A program made the translations under genes and the position numbers. From positions 122,111 to 186,110 of the forward strand of contig CAZJLP010000002.1 of assembly GCA_964546955.1 (NCBI GenBank): DNA of 64,000 bases, in the 5' to 3' direction. The stretch's first letter is position 1; the number at the start of each line of letters is the position of its first letter. Of this stretch, positions 53,845-63,116 are shown piece by piece. The DNA comes from CAZJLP01 sp964546955 (GTDB taxonomy: Bacteria; Verrucomicrobiota; Verrucomicrobiia; Opitutales; Opitutaceae). The notes below the pieces were generated by a model that saw only the letters and a program-made list of their open reading frames with translations, had not been told where the DNA came from and ran no database searches.

Positions 53845-56800
53845 ATGAACCGCACTCTCACGTTGAAGCGTCCGCTGCTCCCAGCGGTCGCGCTCACCGC
53901 ATTCTCGTGGTCGTCGCTTTTCGCGCAGTCGACCACGCCGCCGCCCAATCCCTCCGACAATCCGCCGCCGCCCGGCAGCTCTTCCGCGGCGGCGAGCGCG
54001 AGCAATGACGAGCCCGTTGTCTTAAGCCCCTTCGTCGTGGATACGTCGAAGGACAAGGGCTATCGCGCGACCAATTCGATCTCCGGGACCCGGTTGAACA
54101 CGGCGATCAAGGACCTGCCGATGCCGCTCGAAGTGATCACGCCGGAGTTCATCCGCGATACCGGCGCCTACAACCTTCGGCAGTCGCTCAGCTACAGCGC
54201 CGGCGTGACCATTCAGTCTCAGAACGATTGGTCCACCGCCAACGCCTACGCCAATCCCGGCGGGGTCAATAATCCGAACGGACAGACCGCCAACAAAACG
54301 GATTCCACGATCAAGATCCGCGGTTTCCTGACGGACGTGTCCCTGCGCGACGGTTTTCGCCGGCAAGTCACGACCGACTCGGTCAACGTAAGTCGCGTGG
54401 AAGTCGTCCGCGGCCCCGCCGCGCTGCTTTACGGCATCGGCAATTTCGGCGGCGTTGTGAACTACCTTGTCAAGCAACCTGAAGACCGCTTGCGCGAATC
54501 GGCCAGCCTCACCGTCGGCACGCATGAATTTGTCCGCGGCGAAGTGGACTTCACGGGCCCGGTCACCGACGTGCCCGGACTCGGATTTCGCCTATCGGCG
54601 GCCGTCCAGCGCAATGGCGACTACACGGAGTACTTTGAGAACAAGAAAGCGTTTGTCGCGCCGATTTTCACCTACAAACCGTTCGAGAAGACGGTCCTCA
54701 CGTTCGATTTCGAGTACGGTCAGAATCGCCAGGATGGCATCGGCTTTCAAAGTCTGCGCGCGCGCGCCGATATTGACGCGGACGAAGCGACCGGTTCTCA
54801 GGCCCGTTTCGAGCGGGCAGGCTTTGTCGTTCACCCCGGGCAAAATCTGCGGACCATGCGCTGGTCGGGACCGGATACTTCTCTTTCCACCCGCGCGGGC
54901 AATTTACAAATCAAAGGAACGCAAGAGCTGCTGCCGAAACTGAATCTGCTCGCAGCCTATAACCACTCCTCCGTGACCTTCAAACGGCGCGATGTGAACG
55001 GAAACGTCGTATCGGGTGGATCGGGTCCCGTCGCCCTCCGCACTTCGTTTCGACCGGTGATTCTTGATGCGGCCCGCGGGGACAACGAAGGGTTTCAATC
55101 CAGGGACGTGCCGGATGCGATCGTCCAATATGGCTGGCAGGACCAAATTGAAGGAACCCGCAGCGACCAAAGCCGGGTGGAGTTGACTTACAGTCTGAAT
55201 GTCTTCAGCGGCCGGAAGTGGGCGGCCTTCAAGAACGATTTTCTGGCCGGCGTATCCACGGAGTATGACAAATCGACCGAGCAGATTTTTGGGATTCCGA
55301 TGCTCAGCGGGGTTTTCAATTACAAGAGTCCGGCCGACCCCTCCCCCTTCCGCTTCGCGACCCAGGGCGATGGCACGCCATCCGTTCCTCTTCGCGCCCT
55401 TTCCTGGAATCGCAATCACGCCACGAACACCGGTCTGTACGCGGTCTATCAAGGCCAGTTTTTCAACAAGATGCTCACCTTGGTCGGCGGCGTTCGGCAG
55501 GACCGCAACAGCGTGAAGTTTCGAACTTCTTCCTTCGACTACGACACAGGCGGACTGGAAGACACATTTGGCGCCAGCACCCCCCGCCAAAAGCACAACA
55601 CGAAACAGCTCGGCGTCAGCATTTCTCCGATCCGGCAGCTGTCGTTCTATGCGATGACCTCGGAAGGACTAATGCCCAATTTCGACGGCGAGGTCGACCT
55701 GACTGGCGTGCCGCTCGACGCCACGAAAGCGAAGAATCGCGAGATTGGACTCAAATTCGATGTTTGGGGCGGCCGTATTTCCGGCACGATTTCCAAATAC
55801 AAGATCACGCGCAGCAACGTGCCGATGCACCCGTGGTGGGTGCCGCAGACCCTTTACAAGAACTTCGATCCTTCGCGGCCGACGGTGTATGAAGTGAGCT
55901 CGTTCAACCCCGAGACTCCCGAAGGCGTGAACAACAATTACGCCTGGTTCGGCGACCTCCGCACCCGCACGACCGACCCCTACAATCCGGCCGAGCCCGT
56001 CAATCCCGGTTATCGAAACGATGGGCTGAACGATCAACGGGCGAATATCCTGACCGCATGGAACGCGGCAAAAAGCTCGGGGGCCGTCACCTATTTCACG
56101 CGCAATGCTTCCGGCGCTGTCATTTCCACCTCAGAGGCAGGCTATCAGGCGGCGATGTCCGGCGGTAGCGACGCCTGGATGATGCTGAACGCGTCTTCCA
56201 CCCAGGGCGCGGCGTATATGGATGCGGTCATCAACTACACACGGCAGAACGGTCTGGCCCACCCCGGCACCGACAACTGGCCGGGTTGGCTCTACGCCAC
56301 CGCTCCGGAGGAAACGGGATTCAACACGGCGACGATGGACGCGGTGTTCAGCGCGCCGCCGGGCCTCACGTTCGCGGCGCTGGGGGGCGATATCTATGAA
56401 GGTTATGACGCGCAGGTCGTGATCACGCCGATCGACGAACTGCAGATCTTGCTCAGTTATTCGCACAACGAGCATACGATCACCTCCCTCGGACAACTGC
56501 CGCGCCACCCCAACTACGCGCAGGACCGGTGGCCCATCTGGCTCTTCCCCAACGGCACCTTTGGTCTCAACGGCGTGTATGGACCGAACGATCAGTATGC
56601 CAACGAGGCCGATAGCTCGACCTTTCAGTTCAAGAACATGCTGATTCCGGGTCTGCGCGGCGACGACACGCCGGAAGACGAATGGTCGATCTGGGTGAAC
56701 TACAAGTTCGACCGCGTGCCGAGGCTAAAGGGCCTGACTGCAGGCGCGGGCGCTCAGCACAAAAGCAAACGCGAGTACGCCAGCGGTTTCGACCACTCCA

Positions 56801-57018
56801 GTGGCGAAATCATCCGCGATAACATGGGCAATCCGGTCATTTTGTATACGCCTCCGCAATGGAACGTGGATGCAATGGCGCGTTACGAATTCAAATGGGA
56901 AGGCCGTCCCATGTTCGCTCAAGTGAATGTGCACAACCTGCTGGACGACAAAAAACGGTACGGCTTCCTGTATGGTCCGGGCCGTCGCATCAACTTCACC
57001 TTCGGCGTGGAGTTCTGA
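53845..57018 (+). CDS. TonB-dependent outer membrane receptor
   Basis: This is a 1057-residue SusC-like/siderophore-type receptor. The signal peptide is at 1-27. A low-complexity Pro/Ser/Ala segment precedes the TonB box-like VVLSPFVVDTSKDKGY. The plug domain follows (LPMPLEVITPEFIRDTG, about 97-225, VEVVRGPAALLYGIGNFGG). The barrel ends in FTFGVEF with a terminal Phe, as for barrel insertion. It lies opposite a TonB_C protein gene. The ligand is unknown; the cluster beyond suggests plant glycans. Confidence 0.92.
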   Translation: MNRTLTLKRPLLPAVALTAFSWSSLFAQSTTPPPNPSDNPPPPGSSSAAASASNDEPVVLSPFVVDTSKDKGYRATNSISGTRLNTAIKDLPMPLEVITPEFIRDTGAYNLRQSLSYSAGVTIQSQNDWSTANAYANPGGVNNPNGQTANKTDSTIKIRGFLTDVSLRDGFRRQVTTDSVNVSRVEVVRGPAALLYGIGNFGGVVNYLVKQPEDRLRESASLTVGTHEFVRGEVDFTGPVTDVPGLGFRLSAAVQRNGDYTEYFENKKAFVAPIFTYKPFEKTVLTFDFEYGQNRQDGIGFQSLRARADIDADEATGSQARFERAGFVVHPGQNLRTMRWSGPDTSLSTRAGNLQIKGTQELLPKLNLLAAYNHSSVTFKRRDVNGNVVSGGSGPVALRTSFRPVILDAARGDNEGFQSRDVPDAIVQYGWQDQIEGTRSDQSRVELTYSLNVFSGRKWAAFKNDFLAGVSTEYDKSTEQIFGIPMLSGVFNYKSPADPSPFRFATQGDGTPSVPLRALSWNRNHATNTGLYAVYQGQFFNKMLTLVGGVRQDRNSVKFRTSSFDYDTGGLEDTFGASTPRQKHNTKQLGVSISPIRQLSFYAMTSEGLMPNFDGEVDLTGVPLDATKAKNREIGLKFDVWGGRISGTISKYKITRSNVPMHPWWVPQTLYKNFDPSRPTVYEVSSFNPETPEGVNNNYAWFGDLRTRTTDPYNPAEPVNPGYRNDGLNDQRANILTAWNAAKSSGAVTYFTRNASGAVISTSEAGYQAAMSGGSDAWMMLNASSTQGAAYMDAVINYTRQNGLAHPGTDNWPGWLYATAPEETGFNTATMDAVFSAPPGLTFAALGGDIYEGYDAQVVITPIDELQILLSYSHNEHTITSLGQLPRHPNYAQDRWPIWLFPNGTFGLNGVYGPNDQYANEADSSTFQFKNMLIPGLRGDDTPEDEWSIWVNYKFDRVPRLKGLTAGAGAQHKSKREYASGFDHSSGEIIRDNMGNPVILYTPPQWNVDAMARYEFKWEGRPMFAQVNVHNLLDDKKRYGFLYGPGRRINFTFGVEF

Positions 57019-57070
57019 TCCCTCGTTCCCTCCGGTCCGCCGCGCATTGCGGCGGGCCGCGCTGCGGGGT

Positions 57071-57179
57071 TAGGGCGGATTATCCTAATCCGCCGCGTTG
57101 GACATCGTTGGCGAGAGAACGATGGTGAACGAAGAGCGATCGCGCTGCCCACCCGCACGTTAAGGATAACGCGCCCTAC
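57071..57179. repeat. inverted repeat between convergent TonB genes
   Basis: The left end tagggcggattatcctaa (57071-57088) and right end ttaaggataacgcgccctac (57160-57179) are approximate inverted copies. The left end also folds alone (ggcggatta/taatccgcc). The general style (tagggcg at the ends) recalls the T family. The 214-base gap holds nothing else. Confidence 0.6.
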
Positions 57180-57232
57180 CTCGGCGTACCGATTAGCGAG
57201 GGGTGAACAAAAAAAAGCGTTCCTCTCGCCCC

Positions 57233-57805
57233 TCATTTAGCCTGCGCGGGGAAATTGAACGGGACCCGAATCCGGATGTCGACCGGTTCGCCGCCTTTGC
57301 GAGGAGGTTCGAAAACCCAGCAGCTCACGGCTGTCGCCGCTGCCCAACCGAATTCCTCTTTCGAAGCCGAGACAACGCGCGGCAGGCGGCAGCGGCCCTC
57401 GCGGTCCAGGATGAATTCAATTTCCGCGTTTCCCGCGCCGCCGTCGGCTTTCAGCGCCGTCGGGTAGCGTGGCGGGATTCGCCACAGCGGCGCCAGCTTT
57501 CCGTCGAGGCCCTTAGGGCTTGGCAGAGTCTCGCCGCCGCGAACACGCCGAATCAAGGGATGATCCTCCGGTTCGTTTTCGACCGCGGTCTCGGCGGGAG
57601 GAGCAATGATGCATTTCCGGGACATCGGCACCGACACGGTTCGCCCCTGCTGAACCGCGGGTTTGAAATTGGTGAGCTCGAGCGCGGCGAGCGCGGCTTG
57701 TCCTACCGCCGGGTGCGTTGCTGAGCGCACCACGATGTCCTCGACGTTGCCTTGCTGATCGATCGTGAAATCGAGCACGGCTTCGCCGGCTTGCCCGGCG
57801 ACGAG
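57233..57805 (-). pseudogene. C-terminal part of split TonB_C protein
   Basis: This is the in-frame continuation of the 57806-58648 gene after an amber codon. It holds the rest of the third TonB_C-like unit (AVLDFTIDQQGNVEDIVV...ELTNFKPAV) and a complete fourth one (PPRYPTALKADGGAGNAEIEFILD...VFEPPRKGG), ending FNFPAQAK. The frame is the same as the upstream part. A GTG at 57778 could restart translation, but it lies inside the folded unit. Either the gene is newly broken, the stop is a sequencing error, or it is read through. Confidence 0.7.
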
Positions 57806-58648
57806 CTAGTCGTGCGGATAAACGGGGTCGACCATCACCCAGATCTCTGGGGGCACATCGCAGAGCCGACGAGCCGGGACTTCTGGGGGCGGACGGAGGG
57901 AAAAACCGTTGGCTTCAAGCTGGGTGGGGACCCCCTCCTCGAATGAGGGCACGTAGACCGAGTAATGTACCGGCACGCGCGCTTTTGAGGCGACCGGGAG
58001 GTCTCCCTGCAGCGCGGGTTTGAACTTCCAGGACGCTACGCCGTCGCGCGCAATCCGCACGAACGCCGGATGCGTGGCTCCCAGCAGCCTCATATGTGAG
58101 ACGGACCCCTCCGCGTTTACCTCGATGTCGAACATCACTTCGCCGTTGAGACGACGCGGTTCGAACACCGGCGGATATGCCGGCAGAGGCGTCTCTTCGC
58201 CCACGGCGGCGGTGCGTTTGGCGAAGGCTGGCAACGATTCGAGGGGCGGGAATAACTTGGACGGATTGTACGGCAGCTTGAAGAACAGTTTGCTCACCAC
58301 GCCGGAGGCAATCGGTTTGCCTTCTTCCAGCGCGGGTTCGCAGACCCATTTCTCGACCGACGCGACCGCCGCCGCGCCGAATGCGGGGTGACTCGCCTTG
58401 AGCGCACGCACCTGCGAGATCGCGCCCTTGTCATCGACGATGAACTGGACGATGGCGTTGCCTTCTGTGTTGGAGGCTCGCAGTTCGGGGGGATACTCGG
58501 GGGCAATCCAACTCGTCACGATAGGCGGGCCCGAAACAGGTGCCTTGGAAGGCGCAGCTGAGCTGGAAGCAGGAGCGGAAACAGGGTCGGCGGCTGGAAG
58601 CGCGGCGGCGCTGAGAAGCAGAAGAATCGCGAAGCGGGACGACGTCAT
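57806..58648 (-). CDS. TonB_C repeat protein, N-terminal part
   Basis: This is a 280-residue exported protein with signal peptide at 1-20. It has at least two TonB C-terminal-like units, at about 45-125 (PEYPPELRASNTEGNAIVQFIVDDKGAISQVRAL) and about 155-235 (PPVFEPRRLNGEVMFDIEVNAEGS). A third begins at the end (IWVMVDPVYPHD) and is cut by TAG at 57806-57808. Related verrucomicrobial proteins are energy-transducer-like but lack the TonB membrane anchor. It is convergent with the TonB receptor gene. Confidence 0.8.
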   Translation of the reverse strand: MTSSRFAILLLLSAAALPAADPVSAPASSSAAPSKAPVSGPPIVTSWIAPEYPPELRASNTEGNAIVQFIVDDKGAISQVRALKASHPAFGAAAVASVEKWVCEPALEEGKPIASGVVSKLFFKLPYNPSKLFPPLESLPAFAKRTAAVGEETPLPAYPPVFEPRRLNGEVMFDIEVNAEGSVSHMRLLGATHPAFVRIARDGVASWKFKPALQGDLPVASKARVPVHYSVYVPSFEEGVPTQLEANGFSLRPPPEVPARRLCDVPPEIWVMVDPVYPHD

Positions 58649-58710
58649 GCGCGATGGACCTTGGTGAACGGGCAGGCGTGCGTCAACGGACCGATCGCGC
58701 CGCTATTCAA

Positions 58711-58876
58711 GAAGCCTCTGAAAAACGGATTGAGGGTAGGGGCGGGCCTCCGGACCGCCCGTCGAAGCGGAAATCGCGTCTCACACTACGCGGTCTCAAG
58801 CCGTCCGGCGCTGCTTAGCCAGGAATTGGTCAGAGCTGCCCGCACACGACGGCGAGTCGGGGACGCCTCCCCCTAC
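58711..58876. repeat. dispersed TIR element T5
   Basis: The left flank gaagcctctgaaaaacggat matches T4. The left end ggtaggggcgggcctccgga (58736) has its inverted partner near gcctccccctac (58876). The core gccgtccggcgctgcttagc corresponds to the T4 core. Nearly all of the 241-base gap 58649-58889 is this element. Confidence 0.78.
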
Positions 58877-58889
58877 TTTTTGACGCCTC

Positions 58890-59663
58890 TCAAATCGCGG
58901 CAAGCAGTCCGCCGTCGACGTACACGATCTGTCCGTTGACGAAATCGGAGGCCGCTGAGGCCAGGAATACCGCGGTCCCCACCAGTTCCTTCGGATCGCC
59001 CCACCGGCCGGCGGGGGTGCGTTGCTTGATCCAGCGGTCGAAATCCGGATTGTCCGCGAGGGGACGCGTCAGTTCGGTCAGGAAGTAGCCGGGGCCGATG
59101 CCGTTGGTTTGAATGTTGTGCTTTGCCCACTCGGTAGCCATGGCGCGGGTCAGCATTTTCAAACCGCCCTTGGCCGCCGCGTAATTGCCCGTGGTGGGCC
59201 GGCCGAGTTCGCTCATCAAGGAGCAGATGTTGATGATTTTTCCCGACCGCCGCGCGATCATCGCCGGTGCGATTTGCCGAGTGACGACGAAGGCGCTCGT
59301 CAGGTTGGTGTCGATCACTTCCCTCCATTGCGTTTCGTCCATCTCCTCGAGCGGAGCGCGGCGCTGGATTCCCGCGTTATTCACCAGGATATCGATCTGC
59401 GGAACGTTTGAGTAAAGCTGGGAGAGCGCGGCGGCGATTTGGGTCGAGTCATTGACGTCGAAGGCCGCGCCATGCGCCCGCAAGCCGTCCCGCTGAAATT
59501 GGGCCACCGCTTCGGCCAGCTTGTCCGCGCGCCGTGCGTTGAGCACGACCGTGGCGCCCGCTTCGGCCAGTCCTCGCGCGAGATTGAGCCCGATGCCCTG
59601 GCTGGAGCCAGTCACGAGAGCGGTGCGGCCGGTGAGATCGAAGAGAGAGCGTGAATCAGCCAT
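58890..59663 (-). CDS. SDR oxidoreductase, gluconate 5-dehydrogenase/KduD-like
   Basis: This is a 257-residue classical short-chain dehydrogenase. The cofactor motif is TGSSQGIG, the NAG motif is NNAG, and the catalytic YxxxK is in NYAAAKGG. The N-terminus SLFDLTGRTALVTGSSQGIG is typical of gluconate 5-dehydrogenase and 2-deoxy-D-gluconate 3-dehydrogenase. The context (ExuT-like transporter and IolB-like isomerase upstream) favours a role in hexuronate or keto-sugar acid metabolism. The ATG at 59663 is preferred to a start at 59765. Confidence 0.83.
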   Translation of the reverse strand: MADSRSLFDLTGRTALVTGSSQGIGLNLARGLAEAGATVVLNARRADKLAEAVAQFQRDGLRAHGAAFDVNDSTQIAAALSQLYSNVPQIDILVNNAGIQRRAPLEEMDETQWREVIDTNLTSAFVVTRQIAPAMIARRSGKIINICSLMSELGRPTTGNYAAAKGGLKMLTRAMATEWAKHNIQTNGIGPGYFLTELTRPLADNPDFDRWIKQRTPAGRWGDPKELVGTAVFLASAASDFVNGQIVYVDGGLLAAI

Positions 59664-59745
59664 GGATTCGCGCACCGTTGCAAATCCGCGGCGCGCTGTC
59701 GATGCCGGGCTTCTCGAAAGGCCCTCCAGCGGGATCCACCTACCC

Positions 59746-61005
59746 CTAAGGCTTGACCGCTTCAAGCGGCCGGATGCGCCCGATCAGCAGAAAAAGAGCC
59801 CCGGTGGCGGCGGGCGCCAGGAGCCCGGCGGCGATGAGAATGGGGGTGTAGCTGAAGCGCATGGTGACCCAGCCGGTGCACTCGGTGAAAATGATCGCCC
59901 CCAGCCCGGCGGCGGTGCCGGCGAAGCCGGCAATGGAGCCGACCGCGCGCACCGGAAAAAAATCGCTGGGCAGGGTTTGGATGTTTCCGACCCAGTACTG
60001 GAACCCGAACAAGGTGACGCTGATCCAGCCCAGAGCCGCGTAGGGAGACTGCGAATACGCGGCGACGATGCCGGCCGGCATCAAAAAGGTGCCGACGAGG
60101 ATCGCGGTTTTGCGCGCGGCGTTGACGGACCAGCCTCGTTTGATCAGGACCCCGGAAGTCCAGCCGCCCGCCAGGCAGCCGGCGTCCGCGGCCACGAAGG
60201 GCACCCAGGCAAATAGGCCGATTTCCTTCAGGTTGAAACCACGCGCCTGGGTGAGGTAGAGCGGTAGCCAGAACAAATAGAGCCACCAGATTGGATCGCC
60301 GAAGAAGCGGGCCATGATGATACCCCAAACCTCACGGCGCTTCAGCAGCACTTTCCAGGGGATGGGTGCAGCGGGCGCGGTGATTGCGGTGTCGCCTTCC
60401 GGGCCCGAGGCGGGCTCCCGGGAAGGATAGACGACGAGCCAGACCGCCAGCCAGAGGAAGCCGAGGCTGCCGGTAACCAGGAAGGTAGCCTGCCAGCCCC
60501 ACGTGATTTGCATCCAAACCAGGAGAGGCACCGCGATGGCGGAGCCGCCCGCCGCTCCGCAGTTCACGATTCCCATGGCGAGTGCGCGCTGACGCGGATT
60601 GAACCACGCTGCGACCGTGCGCGTGGCGCCTGGCCAGTTGCCGGCCTCTCCCAGTCCAAGGGCGGCCCGGAACGCGTAGAGGCTGGACCGGCCGACCGCG
60701 AAGGCGTGGGCCATCGCGGCCAGCGACCATCCGCAGATGGCCAGGGCGAACCCCTTCCGGTTTCCCAGCCGGTCAAAGACGGCGCCCCACAGCCACATCG
60801 ATCCGGCATAAAAACCGAGGAACCATGTGGCCGCGCGAGCGTATTGGGCGTTCGTCAGATCCAATTCCTTCTGTAGTATCGGCGCCAATACCGCAACGGA
60901 CTGACGGTCGATGTAGTTGATGACCGTCGCCGCGACCAGCAATGAGACGATGCCCCAGCGCAGCGGATGATCGCCCTGGGTCGGGGAAGGAGTTGACGCG
61001 CTCAC
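59746..61005 (-). CDS. MFS transporter, ExuT-like hexuronate permease
   Basis: The 419-residue protein has about twelve helices of the anion:cation symporter MFS family. Hallmarks are VINYIDRQSVAVLAPIL in helix 1, the loop FDRLGNRKGFA and GLGEAGNWPGATRTVAAWF. These match the hexuronate/D-galacturonate transporter ExuT and its relatives. Its ATG overlaps the stop of the IolB-like gene (ATGA), so the two are coupled. The substrate is inferred. Confidence 0.83.
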   Translation of the reverse strand: MSASTPSPTQGDHPLRWGIVSLLVAATVINYIDRQSVAVLAPILQKELDLTNAQYARAATWFLGFYAGSMWLWGAVFDRLGNRKGFALAICGWSLAAMAHAFAVGRSSLYAFRAALGLGEAGNWPGATRTVAAWFNPRQRALAMGIVNCGAAGGSAIAVPLLVWMQITWGWQATFLVTGSLGFLWLAVWLVVYPSREPASGPEGDTAITAPAAPIPWKVLLKRREVWGIIMARFFGDPIWWLYLFWLPLYLTQARGFNLKEIGLFAWVPFVAADAGCLAGGWTSGVLIKRGWSVNAARKTAILVGTFLMPAGIVAAYSQSPYAALGWISVTLFGFQYWVGNIQTLPSDFFPVRAVGSIAGFAGTAAGLGAIIFTECTGWVTMRFSYTPILIAAGLLAPAATGALFLLIGRIRPLEAVKP

Positions 61006-61841
61006 TTGAATTTATCCCTCATGGCCTGGAGTCCGGGAATCACATTCATCAAGTGGCTGTGCTGCGGGTCGAACGATTGCACCAGTGAACGCTGATGACG
61101 TCCGACGAGGATGGTGAAGATATAACCTTCATGACCAGGCGAAGCCACGGTGGGGTGGTATCCGCGGTCGATCAGAAAAGTATCGCCGTGCCGCGTCATT
61201 GTCACCGCGGGTTCTTGCCCCGGCAGATAGCAGTATTGTCCGCCAAAGCCGGTCTCGGGCCTGAAACGATAGTGATAGATTTCCTGAAAGTCGGTTTCTT
61301 CGGGAGGACGCTCGGTGTCGTGTTTGTGCGGAGGGTATCCGGACCAGCAGCCGGGATCGGCATAGAGTTCGCTTACCAGCAGGTGGCCCGCGCGACCGGC
61401 CGCGTTTTGTCCGAGGACATGGAAGATGCGCCGCCGCGAGTGAGTCGCGGCGGACCCCACCTCTACCATTTCAATTTCGCTCGGAAGGATACGGAAAGGC
61501 GCGAACCGGCCTGCGCAACGGCCGCCGGCGACCGCAACCTCGCTTCGCACGGCGACGCCCCTCACGGTGACCTTCGCGCCGGTGCCCGCGTACACGGAGT
61601 CCGCCATACCGGACCAGATATCGGAGCGCTGTCCAACGCGTTCGAAGCGTTGTGAGCCGACAAGAACGTCGACTTGCCCGGAAAGTGTGACGAATAACGT
61701 TTCAAAACCCGGTACTTCGATCTCGACCGATTGCCCCGGATCGAGCGCGAGCAAGCGGAAATAGCACAAATCGGTGATCGTTTTGCCGGCGGGGACAAGA
61801 GCGTCCGCCGTCGACGGACGCGCAGGGATATGTTGAGGCAT
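61002..61841 (-). CDS. 5-deoxy-glucuronate isomerase family (IolB-like)
   Basis: The 279-residue protein has a double cupin fold. The family motif is GYPPHKHD, with the metal-binding His and Glu residues (EETDFQEIYHYRF) and Q..Y..G following. IolB acts in inositol catabolism; the related KduI acts in pectin catabolism. No other iol gene is present, and the neighbours are an ExuT-like transporter and an SDR, so a sugar acid isomerase role is more likely here. The exact substrate is open. Confidence 0.78.
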   Translation of the reverse strand: MPQHIPARPSTADALVPAGKTITDLCYFRLLALDPGQSVEIEVPGFETLFVTLSGQVDVLVGSQRFERVGQRSDIWSGMADSVYAGTGAKVTVRGVAVRSEVAVAGGRCAGRFAPFRILPSEIEMVEVGSAATHSRRRIFHVLGQNAAGRAGHLLVSELYADPGCWSGYPPHKHDTERPPEETDFQEIYHYRFRPETGFGGQYCYLPGQEPAVTMTRHGDTFLIDRGYHPTVASPGHEGYIFTILVGRHQRSLVQSFDPQHSHLMNVIPGLQAMRDKFK

Positions 61842-61864
61842 GGGTGGGGGATTGGGGCAGCGGT

Positions 61865-61951
61865 TTCTCTATTCTCTGCTTCTTCTCTTTTCTCGGACCG
61901 CGAGAACAAGAGGGAGGAGAGAGAACGGGGAAAAGAGAAGAGAGAAAAGCG
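61865..61951. repeat. heptamer inverted-repeat element H11
   Basis: The left arm (61865-61892) reads ttctcta, ttctctg, cttcttc, tcttttc. The right arm (61910-61951) reads gagggag, gagagag, aacgggg, aaaagag, aagagag, aaaagcg. Here the heptamer is gagagaa-like. The element lies between the GH43 stop and the IolB-like start on the minus strand. Confidence 0.8.
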
Positions 61952-61972
61952 GCGGGAGCTGCCCTCCTGCCC

Positions 61973-62950
61973 TTACCGCACCACGGGCTCGGCGATCTCC
62001 ACTGTCCTCATTTCCGTCGAAGGACCGTCGCAGCGCGGTCCGTCTTTAGTCCAAACGAGCGGGTCGATGCAAAGGCGGCGTGCTTTCTGGTCTTGGTCCC
62101 ACGCGTGATAGACGATGAAGTCCGTCTGTCCGTCAGGGCCCCGGATCACTGAATTGTGACCGGGACCCAGCACCTTGCCAGGTATGCCCTGCAGGACCGC
62201 AGGCCCGGAATGGCTCCACTCGTCGCAATAAGGACCGAGTGGATGGTCGGCCACTCCGTAGCTTACCCCGTAATTCGGTGTGAGCCAAGAGCCGCCCGAG
62301 TAGAGGCAGTAGTACTTTCCTTCTCTTTCCAGCACGAAAGGGCCTTCCACGGTATGCCAGGCTTCCCATTCTTTTCCGTACCACGTGCGATTTCTTTCGT
62401 AGATGTGCCAATCGCTGGACGCGCGAAGAACGACCCGAGGGGGCTCGAGGGGCGTGATCATGTCGTCCGCTAAGGACACCACCGCTGTGCCGGTGCCGAC
62501 CCGTTGATCGAAAAAATCCTTGGCGAAAAAAAGGTACCACCGGCCATCTTTTGGATCCCGAAACGGATGGGCATCGATTGAGAAGGGTTCGTCCGGAAAG
62601 AGATCGCGGCCAATATCGCGAAACGGACCCGCTGGATGCGAAGCAGTGGCGACGCGCAGGCGGCAATCCGCCGCATAGTACATGTAGAAGACGCCGTCGC
62701 GCTCGGCCACTTCCGGCGCCCAGTAAGGGATCGAGTCTTTTCCGGGGAGCGGTTCCAGTGCTCCGCCCAGCGCGGACCAGCGGACCAGATCCCTCGAAAT
62801 CAAAACAGGAAAGACCCGGCCGTCGGTCTGGCGGCCGTTGCCCACATCGGAACCGGTACCGTAGGCGTAGTAATCGCCCCGCCATTGCAGCACAAAAGGA
62901 TCGGCAAAATAGTCCGAGAAAACCGGGTTCTGATAAGTGAGCGCATTCAT
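61973..62950 (-). CDS. glycoside hydrolase family 43 enzyme
   Basis: This is a 325-residue five-bladed propeller glycosidase. The general base Asp is in DYFADPFVL (D17), the pKa-modulating Asp in SIDAHPFRD and the acid Glu in TVEGPFV. GH43 enzymes cleave arabinosides or xylosides in plant hemicellulose and pectin. No signal peptide is seen, so it probably acts on imported oligosaccharides in the cytosol. It is the first gene of the sugar cluster. Confidence 0.9.
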   Translation of the reverse strand: MNALTYQNPVFSDYFADPFVLQWRGDYYAYGTGSDVGNGRQTDGRVFPVLISRDLVRWSALGGALEPLPGKDSIPYWAPEVAERDGVFYMYYAADCRLRVATASHPAGPFRDIGRDLFPDEPFSIDAHPFRDPKDGRWYLFFAKDFFDQRVGTGTAVVSLADDMITPLEPPRVVLRASSDWHIYERNRTWYGKEWEAWHTVEGPFVLEREGKYYCLYSGGSWLTPNYGVSYGVADHPLGPYCDEWSHSGPAVLQGIPGKVLGPGHNSVIRGPDGQTDFIVYHAWDQDQKARRLCIDPLVWTKDGPRCDGPSTEMRTVEIAEPVVR

Positions 62951-63116
62951 GCTGTGCCCAACGTGCGCGCGGACCGCGGGACCTCAAACCGCGGCGAACC
63001 TTTTTTGCGCGCCACGGCCATGCAATTGCAGGTGGCTCGTTGCGTCTGCTTGTCGGGAAGCCGAAGAATCGCTTCCGAGATATCGCTCACTTAGCCGGCT
63101 TCCCTGTCGCGGGGCC

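Noticed and set aside
57233..57778. Separate small TonB gene starting at a GTG at 57778
   Set aside because: The frame continues upstream through 9 conserved codons to an in-frame TAG, so this is the rest of the upstream gene, not an independent one.
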